The notes under the pieces: model-generated
Told to the model about the DNA's origin: nothing
Databases searched by the model: none
Seen by the model: the letters and a program-made list of their open reading frames with translations, nothing else
In this document: one piece after another, positions 33,966 through 41,978 of the stretch
Position numbering within the stretch: the stretch's first letter is position 1
Layout of the letters: each line of letters starts with the position of its first letter
Made by a program: the position numbers and the translations under genes
NCBI GenBank assembly: GCA_965219635.1
Contig: OZ244783.1
Span: forward strand, 1 to 64,000
DNA from: JAPOXR01 sp965219635
GTDB lineage: Bacteria > Pseudomonadota > Alphaproteobacteria > Rhodobacterales > Rhodobacteraceae
Length of the DNA stretch: 64,000 nucleotides
Reading direction: 5' to 3'

Positions 33966-34790
33966 TTACTTGACCGATCCCATCGTCAGTCCTCGTACCA
34001 GCCAGCGCTGGCAGGTAAGAACAAAGATGACACCCGGTATGAGGATGATGAACGAGCCGGCCATGATCCGGCCCCACTGTACGGCATCGGATGACCAGAA
34101 GGACATGACAGCAACGGTTGCCGTTTGTGCCACTGAACCGGTCAGCATCAGCGCAAAGATGAACTCGTTCCACGAAAAGATGAAGCAGAACACTGCCGAC
34201 ACTGCGAGACCCGGCGCTGCCAAGGGAAGCGTGACGTGCCAGAATGTCGATAACAGGCCGTGACCGTCGACTGATGCCGCTTCCTCCAGCGCGCTCGGCA
34301 CTTCATCAAAGAAACCCTTCATCAGCCATGTGGTCAGGGGGATGTTGGCTGTCGAGTAGATGATGATCAGCGCCAGCGGAGTATCAAGCAGTCCGGCCGA
34401 CTTGAAGATGATGTAATAGGGCACGACCACCGCGATGGGTGGAAACATTCGCATGGACAGGATCCAGAAGGCTACATCGCCCATGCGCCGGTGCTTGATC
34501 CTGCTGACAGCATATGCCGCAAGAGATCCGAATGTCAGGCTGAATGCAGTCGAACCCAGAGCGACGATCAGTGAATTGCCAATGAACCTCGTGAACGGGC
34601 GCTCGGTGAAGAGGGCAATGTAATGATCCCAGGTGGGCGAAAAGACCATCGCCGGCGGTTTCTGGAACATGATCGGCGTCGGTTTTACCGACGATGATGC
34701 AATGATGTAGATGGGTGTAAGGAAGACCAGCAGCACGATGGCAAGTAGCAGGTAAACGAGTATCGTCTGTCCGGTGCCGGGTTTGTGCAT
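33966..34790 (-). CDS. Carbohydrate ABC transporter permease, MalG-type
   Basis: A 274-residue inner-membrane permease with six likely membrane spans; the first is at about residues 8-32. The EAA docking loop reads EEAASVDGHGLLSTFWHVTL, ending in the usual LPLAAPG. It is short and compact, as MalG-type subunits are. It starts 13 bases after the stop of the partner permease and is followed by the ATPase, so the complex is complete: binding protein 35782-37185, permeases here and at 34804-35691, ATPase 32874-33947. Family resemblance is to the mannitol/sorbitol- and sugar-transporting CUT1 members, but this is a general impression only. Confidence 0.93.
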   Translation of the reverse strand: MHKPGTGQTILVYLLLAIVLLVFLTPIYIIASSSVKPTPIMFQKPPAMVFSPTWDHYIALFTERPFTRFIGNSLIVALGSTAFSLTFGSLAAYAVSRIKHRRMGDVAFWILSMRMFPPIAVVVPYYIIFKSAGLLDTPLALIIIYSTANIPLTTWLMKGFFDEVPSALEEAASVDGHGLLSTFWHVTLPLAAPGLAVSAVFCFIFSWNEFIFALMLTGSVAQTATVAVMSFWSSDAVQWGRIMAGSFIILIPGVIFVLTCQRWLVRGLTMGSVK

Positions 34791-34803
34791 CTTCGCCTCC
34801 CCG

Positions 34804-35691
34804 TTACGCTGCCTGCGGATCGCGGCTGAGCGACTTGAAGAACAAAGTGATCAGGATCACGATTATCGCAAGCGAAACAAAGGAAGCCGCAGCGCCGACG
34901 CCCATCCGCCAGAAGGTGAAGGACTGGCGGTAGATGAACATTGACAGCACCTCGGTGCTGTCTCCGGGACCGCCCTTGGTCAGGACGAAGATGATGTCGT
35001 AGATCTTGAAGGCGTCAATGGCCCGCAGAAACATCAGGCTGATGAGCACGGGTTTGATCTGCGGCAGCGTCACGTACCAGAAGACTTCCCATCGCGAGTT
35101 TCCGTCGATCCTGGCTGACTCATATGGCTCTGGTGAGAGGTTGGTGATCGCTGCTGCCGTTCCCATCATCACGAACGGGGTCCATTGCCAGATGTCGGCT
35201 ATGGCGATGGCCCAGAGCGCCCATTCAGTCGATGTGATCCACGGGATCGGATTGATGCCGACGAAGCTCAGGAAATAGTTCAGATAGCCCAACTCCGGGA
35301 AGTACAGGAACAGCCAGACAAGTCCGACGATCACGGGCGAGATCATCATCGGGATAAGGAGGGCGGTCCGGATGATGCCCATTCCCGGAAGCCTTTGTGT
35401 GACCAGCAGCGCCATGCCAACGCCCAGCACGAGCTGCACCGATAGTGTCATCACCATCAGTTTGAATGTGATTATCAGAGTGTGCAGGAACTCCGATGAC
35501 GACAGGATTTCCCTGTAGTTGGCCCAACCGACAAACACGCGCGGCACGAAGAGCTTGGCCAGATCATAGCTGCGGAAGCTGAGGTACCCCGCATAGATCA
35601 TCGGGTAGATGGTCGTCAGAAACAGCACCAGAATGGCAGGCACCATGAAGACGATGAAGATATTCCGGTTGCGCTTCTTGCTGTAGGCCAT
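34804..35691 (-). CDS. Carbohydrate ABC transporter permease, MalF-type
   Basis: About 295 residues. It starts MAYSKKRNRNIFIVFMVPAI, a basic stretch followed by the first membrane span, and the EAA loop reads YESARIDGNSRWEVFWYVTL, followed by LPQIKP. TKGGPGDST further on is the MalF-family GGP motif. A GTG at 35745 in the same frame would add 18 residues, but it falls inside a stem-loop (35739-35761) and has no good ribosome site, so the ATG at 35691 is preferred; only a weak AAGG precedes it. It pairs with the MalG-type permease next to it. Confidence 0.88.
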   Translation of the reverse strand: MAYSKKRNRNIFIVFMVPAILVLFLTTIYPMIYAGYLSFRSYDLAKLFVPRVFVGWANYREILSSSEFLHTLIITFKLMVMTLSVQLVLGVGMALLVTQRLPGMGIIRTALLIPMMISPVIVGLVWLFLYFPELGYLNYFLSFVGINPIPWITSTEWALWAIAIADIWQWTPFVMMGTAAAITNLSPEPYESARIDGNSRWEVFWYVTLPQIKPVLISLMFLRAIDAFKIYDIIFVLTKGGPGDSTEVLSMFIYRQSFTFWRMGVGAAASFVSLAIIVILITLFFKSLSRDPQAA

Positions 35692-35738
35692 GCTTGCGAT
35701 CTGCCTTGGCGTTGGCGGTGGCTGGGAGGTGGACCGCC

Positions 35739-35761
35739 CCCGCACCCTTGGCAGGTGCGGG
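35739..35761 (-). promoter_or_regulatory. 8-bp stem-loop between binding-protein and permease genes
   Basis: CCCGCACC (35739-35746) and GGTGCGGG (35754-35761) are perfect complements with a seven-base loop. The hairpin lies 20 bases after the binding-protein stop and 47 bases before the permease start, the same spacing to the permease as in the operon at 1-3290. There is no T-run, so mRNA protection or partial attenuation is more likely than full termination. Confidence 0.7.
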
Positions 35762-35781
35762 AACGCTCCTGGTTTCAGGCC

Positions 35782-37185
35782 TTAGCCAAAAATGTCGGCT
35801 TCCGGATCTGCGATCCAGCGAAGCCGCATTTCAAGCGGGAATACCCTCAACCGCGTGTTGATCTTGGTGCAACCATTGGTCAGCGCTTCCTGGGCGCTGT
35901 CGGTCTCACCTGCAACATACTTGTTGAGTTCGACACCGAAGATCTCTTCCACATCGGCATAGAACGGGTGGTAGATCCGCCGCTGTGCCGTTTCCTGGGT
36001 TTCAAGCAGGACCTGGTAGTAGGGGTATTTTTCCTGGAGGTCCGGATCGGACAGGATGGACTTGTGGAACTGGCTGACCCCGGATCCCTCATTGGCAAAC
36101 CGCCGCATCATGTCACGCGACGTGCCCCACTTGATGAACTCCCAGGCTGCCTCCTTTTCCCGGTCGCTGGCCTTGGAGTTGATTCCGAAGCTGAGCGCGC
36201 CGGTCATTGTCTCCATCGGTCCGCCATCTTCGGTCGGGCTTGGCTGGTAACCGGCCTCTCCGATGGTGGGCAGGACGGCTTCCTCAGGATTGGTAAGGCG
36301 CACTGTGCGAACCGACCAGTAGCCGGACTGCGCGACCTCGCCCCGTTCCATGTATCCGGTGCGGATGTCCCACATCAGGCCGAGATAGTCCGGCGGGTTG
36401 AATGGTACCAGCCGCTTCATGACTTCTGCCGCCTTGACGCCGGGTTCCCGGTCGATGGCGCAAAGCCCCGTTTCCGCGTCCCAGTACTGTCCGCCAAAGC
36501 TGCGCATGATGGGGAAGAAGTCGTGGGTTATGGCTCCTGCCACGCGGCTGAATGCCTGAGCGTTGCCGTAGAAGTCCTTTTCCAGCGTCTCGCCAGCAAG
36601 CATTTCTCCTGCCGAACGGGTAAAGAACTCGGCGATATCGATGAACTGCTCCCAGGTCTTGGCTGGAGCGAGGTCGTAGCCATACGCTGCCTTGAAGGCT
36701 GCCTGTTCATCAGGATGCTCAAACAGATCCTTGCGGTAGTTGACATGCCAGATCATGCCCGATGCCGGGAAAGCAAGCAGGCGGCCCTGCCAGGTGTTTT
36801 CCTGAAGCTGGATCGGAATGATGTCGTCCAGATGGATTTCGTCGGCGTCGCGCTTCACCCAGTCGGTGAGATCATGGAGAGCGCCGGACTCACCCAGAAC
36901 TCCGACCCAGGGGCTGTCCACCCACATCAGCTGATAGCTCGGACGATTGGCGCTGGCCTCGATCACGATCTTGTCGATCAGTCCCGGATAGGGAAACATG
37001 TCGATCTGGACCTTGGCGCCCGTCATGTCCTCAAACTCGCCCACGATCGGCGCGAGCCGGGTGACCGAGGTGTCGCCGATGGCCAGCATTTTCAGTTCGA
37101 CCCCGTCGAACTCGCCGGCCCCGGCGGCAACACTGCTTGCGATGGCAATGCTGCCTGCCAGCCATGCCGTTTTGAGGTGTTTCAT
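35782..37185 (-). CDS. Extracellular sugar-binding protein of a CUT1 ABC transporter
   Basis: About 467 residues. An N-terminal signal peptide (MKHLKTAWLAGSIAIASS, then a small-residue cleavage region near GAG) precedes a family 1 solute-binding fold. The beginning VELKMLAIGDTSVTRLAPIV and the later WVDSPWVGVLGESGALHDLT and MIWHVNYRKDLFEHP are typical of these periplasmic proteins. The frame opens at 37197, but GGAGG stands immediately before the ATG at 37185, which is the better start. It should capture a sugar or polyol for the downstream permeases. It lies about 90 bp after the VOC gene; that gap has a small hairpin (37214-37230), so it may also have its own promoter. Confidence 0.9.
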   Translation of the reverse strand: MKHLKTAWLAGSIAIASSVAAGAGEFDGVELKMLAIGDTSVTRLAPIVGEFEDMTGAKVQIDMFPYPGLIDKIVIEASANRPSYQLMWVDSPWVGVLGESGALHDLTDWVKRDADEIHLDDIIPIQLQENTWQGRLLAFPASGMIWHVNYRKDLFEHPDEQAAFKAAYGYDLAPAKTWEQFIDIAEFFTRSAGEMLAGETLEKDFYGNAQAFSRVAGAITHDFFPIMRSFGGQYWDAETGLCAIDREPGVKAAEVMKRLVPFNPPDYLGLMWDIRTGYMERGEVAQSGYWSVRTVRLTNPEEAVLPTIGEAGYQPSPTEDGGPMETMTGALSFGINSKASDREKEAAWEFIKWGTSRDMMRRFANEGSGVSQFHKSILSDPDLQEKYPYYQVLLETQETAQRRIYHPFYADVEEIFGVELNKYVAGETDSAQEALTNGCTKINTRLRVFPLEMRLRWIADPEADIFG

Positions 37186-37213
37186 TTGCTCCTCCATGTT
37201 TCTGGTTGTGGAT

Positions 37214-37230
37214 GCTGAATCAACTTCAGC
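37214..37230 (-). promoter_or_regulatory. Small stem-loop in the leader of the binding-protein gene
   Basis: GCTGAA and TTCAGC form a perfect 6-bp stem around the five-base loop TCAAC, 29 bases upstream of the binding-protein ATG. It could be a processing signal or part of an operator. Evidence is the inverted repeat alone. Confidence 0.3.
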
Positions 37231-37274
37231 GGCATTCGGCCATCACTGCCTTTCAGAGTGGCCTGAATTTGAAA

Positions 37275-37793
37275 TTAGTCTTGAACACGCGGCGACCAGG
37301 CTTTTGGCCCGCCCTCCCTTTCGTAGCCGAGAGGTCCATCCATGCTGACAAGCTCCAGATATTGTCCCCATGGTGTGCGCAGATAGACCCACGTCAATCC
37401 TTCCATGGGACCGGCGTCGATGTAGGTTGGGCCTTCAAGGACATCGACCCCGCCTTCCCGCAACCTTGCGGCGGCGGCCATTGCATCCTCGACTTCAAAG
37501 GCAAGGTGAAACCCGCCCGGTTCACTATTGAGTTTCAGGCGTCCGGAATTGTCCTCGCCACTGTATTCGAAGATTTCAAGATTGGTCCCGTTGGCGACAC
37601 GTAACACCTTGATGTCCTTGATCCGCCGTCCGGCTGGGACTCCGAGTTTCCTGTCCATGAACTCGTCATCAACATCAATCAAGCCGGTGCTGAGAACCGT
37701 GACGCCACCAAAGACAGTCTCAAAGAACTCAACGGCTTGATCCATGTCCGGTACCGTAAAGCCGATATGCTGCATTCCAAAGACATTGATCAT
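37275..37793 (-). CDS. VOC (glyoxalase/bleomycin-resistance fold) family protein
   Basis: A 172-residue protein with the paired beta-alpha-beta modules of the vicinal oxygen chelate fold. The start MQHIGFTVPDMDQAVEFFE gives the first metal ligand (His9). Further ligand positions are suggested by NLEIFEY, GGFHLAFEVED and the final GQYLELVSMDGP. Members are metal-dependent lyases, epimerases or dioxygenases; the exact reaction cannot be read here. The gene overlaps the stop of the... upstream GMC gene by four bases (ATGA), so the two are translationally coupled and probably act on the same or consecutive intermediates, ahead of the ABC importer in the same operon. Confidence 0.85.
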   Translation of the reverse strand: MINVFGMQHIGFTVPDMDQAVEFFETVFGGVTVLSTGLIDVDDEFMDRKLGVPAGRRIKDIKVLRVANGTNLEIFEYSGEDNSGRLKLNSEPGGFHLAFEVEDAMAAAARLREGGVDVLEGPTYIDAGPMEGLTWVYLRTPWGQYLELVSMDGPLGYEREGGPKAWSPRVQD

Positions 37794-39475
37794 GGCGGCA
37801 TCCTCCCTTCAGCCACTTGAACACTGCCTGATGGCGTGTGCTCTTTCAATCCCGCGGGATCGATGGCCGGCATTGGGCCGATTCCGCGTAACAGGTCTGA
37901 CGCCTTCTCTCCGATCATGATCGTCGCCGCATTGGTGTTGGACGAGTTTATCGCCGGCATGACCGAACTGTCACAGACCCGCAGGGACTTGAGGCCGTGA
38001 ACTCTCAGTTCCGGGTCGACGACCGCGGTGGTTCCGTGCCCCATGCGGCAGGTGCCGACGGGGTGGTGGTCCGTCTTGGCCATCTTGCAGGCGTATTCGA
38101 ATAGTGCGTCCCGGTCGTTGATATCAGGACCTGGCAGCAATTCCTTGCGGATAAAGGGCTTCAACGCCGGTTGCCGCAGTATCTCGCGCGCCATGCGCAG
38201 ACCCTGCAGCGAGATGTCGAGATCATAGGGCTCAGCCCAATAGTTCGGGTCAATCAGCGGGGCCTCCCCGGGATCCGGAGACGCAAGAGTCACGGTTCCC
38301 CGCGAGCGCGGCCGCATGAAGGCACTGTTGAGCGTTACCCCCGAACCATTGACCGAAACGATACCCTTCTCGATTCCGGTTCCCTGACCGAAATGGAACT
38401 GAATGTCAGGCGACCGGGCACTTTCATCGACGTACCAGAATGCTCCGGTCTCGAAGAGTGAAGACGTTACAGGGCCGGACTTGAAGAGCAGATACTGCAG
38501 CCCGGCGATGATGCTGCGGTCGATCCGGTCCATTCCGTCGTAACTGTGGGCTCCTGTGCATTCTGCAATGGTGCAGATGTCGATATGGTCCTGCAGGTTC
38601 TGGCCAACACCCGGGAGGTCGTGAACCACATCCACGCCAATTGATCTGAGATGATCGGCAGGTCCAATTCCCGAGAGCATGAGAAGCCGGGGCGAGCCGA
38701 TTGCGCCTGAGGCAACGATCACTTCCCGGCGGGCGCGGAATTGCCGGCTGTTTCCGCCCTGCTGGACCTCGATGCCGACGGCCGTTTCGTTCTCGATCAG
38801 GATGCGGGATACAAGGGCATCCGTCTCTACGGTCAGGTTTGCCCGCGCCTCGGCTGGCTTCAGATAGGCTGTCGCAGTGGAACTGCGGCGCACATCCCGC
38901 TGGGTCAGTTGATAATATCCAACGCCACCTTGCGCAGCGCCGTTGAAGTCGTGGTTGTAGGGAATCCCGAACTGCTGCGCGGCGCGAATGAACGCGTCGC
39001 ACACCGGCAATGCCCCGCGCGGCATTGAAATGCCGAGTGGGCCATCGATCCCGTGATAATCGTCGGCGAAACGTTCATTGCCTTCGGCGCGCTTGAAATA
39101 GGGAAGCACCTCCCGGTAACTCCAGCCGTCGCAGCCTTCCTCTTCCGACCACGCGTCGTAATCCTTGGCGTTGCCACGGGTGTAGATCTGTGCGTTGATG
39201 GTGCTGCCACCGCCAATGACCTTGGCCTGTGTGAACCAGAGTTGGCGGCCGTTCATGTGCCGCTGGGGAACCGTCGACCAGCCCCAACTGGCGACCCCCT
39301 TTGTCATCTTCGCGAAGCCGGCCGGCCAATGGAAAAGGCGATTGGTGTTGCGTCCTCCAGCTTCAAGCAGCAGTACCGTAACGCTGGAATCCTCCGAAAG
39401 CCGGCTGGCAAGCACACAACCTGCGGAACCTGCGCCGGTTACGATATAGTCGAACTCCGAACTGTCTGTAGGCAC
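37790..39475 (-). CDS. GMC-family FAD-dependent oxidoreductase (choline dehydrogenase-like)
   Basis: A 561-residue flavoprotein. The FAD-binding motif DYIVTGAGSAGCVLASRL is at the N-terminus, followed by LLLEAGG and the GMC signature GGGSTINAQIYTRGNAKDYD. The catalytic His lies in KTDHHPVGTCRMG and the Asn in INSSNTNAATIMIGEKASD, both where GMC enzymes have them. Length matches choline dehydrogenase and related alcohol or polyol dehydrogenases. The substrate is an alcohol not determined by sequence; choline is not supported by neighbours. It is the first gene of the operon that continues with a VOC protein, a sugar ABC importer and an MDR dehydrogenase, suggesting oxidation of a sugar alcohol or glycoside. 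A palindrome at 39488-39503 directly upstream is a candidate operator. Confidence 0.93.
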   Translation of the reverse strand: MPTDSSEFDYIVTGAGSAGCVLASRLSEDSSVTVLLLEAGGRNTNRLFHWPAGFAKMTKGVASWGWSTVPQRHMNGRQLWFTQAKVIGGGSTINAQIYTRGNAKDYDAWSEEEGCDGWSYREVLPYFKRAEGNERFADDYHGIDGPLGISMPRGALPVCDAFIRAAQQFGIPYNHDFNGAAQGGVGYYQLTQRDVRRSSTATAYLKPAEARANLTVETDALVSRILIENETAVGIEVQQGGNSRQFRARREVIVASGAIGSPRLLMLSGIGPADHLRSIGVDVVHDLPGVGQNLQDHIDICTIAECTGAHSYDGMDRIDRSIIAGLQYLLFKSGPVTSSLFETGAFWYVDESARSPDIQFHFGQGTGIEKGIVSVNGSGVTLNSAFMRPRSRGTVTLASPDPGEAPLIDPNYWAEPYDLDISLQGLRMAREILRQPALKPFIRKELLPGPDINDRDALFEYACKMAKTDHHPVGTCRMGHGTTAVVDPELRVHGLKSLRVCDSSVMPAINSSNTNAATIMIGEKASDLLRGIGPMPAIDPAGLKEHTPSGSVQVAEGRMPP

Positions 39476-39487
39476 GATTCTGAATTT

Positions 39488-39503
39488 GTAACCATCTGGT
39501 TAC
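39488..39503. promoter_or_regulatory. Palindromic candidate operator upstream of the GMC gene
   Basis: GTAACCA and TGGTTAC are perfect 7-base complements separated by TC, centred about 20 bases before the GMC start codon. Position and symmetry suit a repressor dimer site overlapping the promoter or leader. The regulator is not encoded next to it. The remaining DNA to 39745 shows nothing else I can name. Confidence 0.5.
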
Positions 39504-39745
39504 TAGGCAACTTGCACCCAAACTCTTGCTGAGTCAAGTGCGAATTGGCCGTTGGCCATCTGCCGTCTTCGGCGCAAACCGGCAGCAACCAAACCAGTCC
39601 GCAGAGAGAAGCCGGGCAAATCCCGAATGGACAGCACCAGGGTCACAACTGGCCAAGATGCCGTGACTTGAACCCGGTGCGCCCTGGCCCGGCATGATCG
39701 GCCAACAACTCGCCAAACCTGAAGATCGTGCGCCAGGGTCCGAAT

Positions 39746-40198
39746 TCAGTGACAGGCCCGGCCGAGGGCCTTGAGCCGCCAGTAATTGTAGGGAAGCGGT
39801 GTAACGAAACCGGCCAGGAGCATGATCGGGGTTACCCACCAGGTGAGTTTGGCGCCGCCGGTCAAGATCCAGTCAACACTGTTCATGACGACCTCCATCG
39901 ATATCATGGAGATCAACGACATGCCGATTGCGGTGCGGAATGCGGACTTCAAACCCATCTGCCGCAGCAGGATGCACGTTTCAAGCAGGATGGAAGTCAA
40001 CAGGCCATTGATGACTGCAAGTGTCATGATCGCCAGAGTCGGCCATGGGATGCCGGTGAACTGGAAGAACGCAATCGTGCCAAAGTCGCCGATGGCACAT
40101 CCGAGTAGGCACCAGGCTGTGTTTTTCGATGCCCTCAACCAGGTCGGGCGGCAGCGCCAGTCAATTGCAATTCTATTGGTTGCAGCCAACTCGTTCAT
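39746..40198 (-). CDS. DUF4396-family membrane protein
   Basis: About 150 residues with four hydrophobic segments. Several stretches match the DUF4396 pattern as I know it: NTAWCLLGCAIGDFG, a long membrane span around LAVINGLLTSILLE, SMISMEVVMNSVDW, FVTPLPYNYWRLKALG and a final Cys-His. The function of this family is not established. The frame opens at 40213, but GGGGGA eight bases before the ATG at 40198 favours the shorter product MNELAATN. It stands alone and is divergent from the DMT transporter gene. A 7-bp palindrome upstream (40274-40289) is a possible operator. Confidence 0.72.
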   Translation of the reverse strand: MNELAATNRIAIDWRCRPTWLRASKNTAWCLLGCAIGDFGTIAFFQFTGIPWPTLAIMTLAVINGLLTSILLETCILLRQMGLKSAFRTAIGMSLISMISMEVVMNSVDWILTGGAKLTWWVTPIMLLAGFVTPLPYNYWRLKALGRACH

Positions 40199-40625
40199 GG
40201 CAAATTCCCCCATGGTGCGGAAGTCACGCCAACCTGTTCGTCACATTCTTGAACCGCGTCGTATCCGGAGCGGCCAGTTGTCCAACTGGATGCCAACGAA
40301 AGATGCAGGAACGCGGCCCCGCCGATTCTCTACCCCGGCCCCATACCGGCCCGGCATCGGGTTGCGTGATAGACCCTTCTGCATCCTGCCTCAACGATTC
40401 CCAACTTTCCGTGTAAGGGAAACTCTTGTGACTGTCCGCCTGTTCCTAAGGTCCGATCCGTTGGCAATTTATCGCTGAAGTCATGCCCTACCGTTTCGTC
40501 AAGCGCCAAGACCCAACCCGCGAGTCAAGGTGCGCCGGATCAATAGCGCTGCAACCATACCGGCTCTCCGAGACCGCAGTAGAGCCAACGCCGCAAGGTG
40601 AATGCAAGTTCGGCGGGGTGTCGCA
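40199..40625. other. Divergent intergenic region (427 bp)
   Basis: It separates the DUF4396 gene (minus) from the DMT transporter gene (plus). It should contain both promoters, but no convincing -35/-10 pair was found. The only structured element noted is the palindrome at 40274-40289. No gene is supported. Confidence 0.5.
40274..40289. promoter_or_regulatory. Palindrome upstream of the DUF4396 gene
   Basis: CCAGTTG and CAACTGG are perfect 7-base complements with a TC spacer, about 75 bases upstream of the DUF4396 start. The 7-2-7 geometry equals that of the palindrome at 39488-39503, although the half-sites differ. Candidate operator by symmetry and position only. Confidence 0.35.
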
Positions 40626-41453
40626 ATGACCGGGCTTCCACTGGTCTTGGCCTTTCTGGCGGCAATCCTGCATGCCCTCTGGAACGCCATCGTGAAGGGC
40701 GTCGAGGACCGGGCCGTTGCATTGGGGATGATTTCCCTTGGCCATGTCATTCCGGCGTTTGCGGTGATCGCATTTGTGCCTTCGCCCGGATTGCAGGCGC
40801 TGCCCTACATTGCGGCTTCGACCGTCATTCACTGGGGGTATTACGTATTCCTGGTTGTCGCCTACCGTTATGGCGAACTGTCGTTTGTCTATCCGGTGGC
40901 GCGCGGCCTTGCCCCAATTGGTGTTGCCGCTGGCGCCTTGCTGTTGTTCGATGAAACCCTGCCCATGATCGCGTGGGCTGGCATATTCGCAATATCGGCA
41001 GGGGTTGTGTCGCTGGCGGCTGCCCGGCGTGTTGATCGCAGGGCCGTGATTGCGTCCCTTGCAACTGCGTTTGCCATTGCTGCCTATTCGGTGATTGACG
41101 GCATCGGTATCCGGATATCAGACCATCCCATTGGCTATATTGCCTGGCTGTTTGCAGCAGAAATCACAGTTGTCGCATTCGTCGCGGTCAGGTGGACGAG
41201 CAGGATCAGGGCCACGGCGCCAGGAATCTTGTTGCTTGGATTTGCTGGCGGCATCATGTCCGGACTGGCCTATGCGCTTGTCCTCTATGCCAAGACACTT
41301 GCCCCGCTTGGCTACGTGTCCGCCATACGCGAAACATCGGTTGTGTTCGCCTCGCTGCTCGGCGTTCTCCTGTTTGGTGAGGGTCCTGCATTCCGCCGGC
41401 TTGCGGCCGCGGCCATTGTCGCTGCGGGTGTAATACTGCTGTCGATTGCCTGA
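40626..41453 (+). CDS. EamA/DMT-family transporter
   Basis: About 275 residues, almost entirely hydrophobic, with roughly ten membrane spans in two homologous halves as in EamA-type drug/metabolite transporters. The N-terminus LVLAFLAAILHALWNAIVKG is typical of the family, as is the second-half sequence ISAIRETSVVFASLL-like (here VSAIRETSVVFASLLGVLLFGE). It probably exports a small metabolite. The frame extends to an ATG at 40602; the ATG at 40626 (MTGLPLVL) follows a GGGG-rich stretch and gives the normal N-terminus, so it was chosen with moderate certainty. The IS element begins about 250 bp downstream and does not disrupt it. Confidence 0.85.
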   Translation: MTGLPLVLAFLAAILHALWNAIVKGVEDRAVALGMISLGHVIPAFAVIAFVPSPGLQALPYIAASTVIHWGYYVFLVVAYRYGELSFVYPVARGLAPIGVAAGALLLFDETLPMIAWAGIFAISAGVVSLAAARRVDRRAVIASLATAFAIAAYSVIDGIGIRISDHPIGYIAWLFAAEITVVAFVAVRWTSRIRATAPGILLLGFAGGIMSGLAYALVLYAKTLAPLGYVSAIRETSVVFASLLGVLLFGEGPAFRRLAAAAIVAAGVILLSIA

Positions 41454-41707
41454 TCGCCGCCCGGCAACATCGCGCTTCTATTGTACGTACTGGATTGCCT
41501 GATGGTCCCATGCCGCCGTTGGTCGCGATTGCCGCAAGCCGTCCCAAACAGACCATGATCTGCAATTCAGGGCCGGGTACGTGCCGCAATGCCTGCCATC
41601 CTTCTTCCGTTTTGTGGCAACGATCCTGACCGCAAGCGGTCGCCTGCGCCGCCTGTCAGTCTTGTCCGTTCTGACTGTCCAGACCGGTTGATGCTCGCTG
41701 CAGGGTA

Positions 41708-41723
41708 CTAGTCTGAAGTTCTG
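41708..41723 (+). repeat. Left terminal inverted repeat of the IS
   Basis: Sixteen bases, CTAGTCTGAAGTTCTG, matching the complement of 43798-43813 exactly. The following TTAG also matches the other end after a two-base gap. Confidence 0.88.
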
Positions 41724-41978
41724 TTAGGCCTTTGTTCTCCTTTTCTCGTGCAAGTCACTGATTTCATTCTGGATGATCAATCCAAGAGGCACAATTTTTC
41801 TTGGTTTCTTGTAGGCACTAGAACTGCCCGCTCTGCTATCCTGCTATACCCTCCACTGAAACTTGCGACAGTCCAGTAAACTACAGATTTTGAACACTAT
41901 ATCGACATTCTTGCTTGACAACAACCGCCAGATGTGGCAGAAGAACGGCAGATATTTGTAGGCACTAGGATAAACGCC

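Noticed and set aside
37198..39475. Calling the GMC enzyme choline dehydrogenase (betA)
   Set aside because: No betB, betI or choline transporter nearby; the family is too broad for that assignment.
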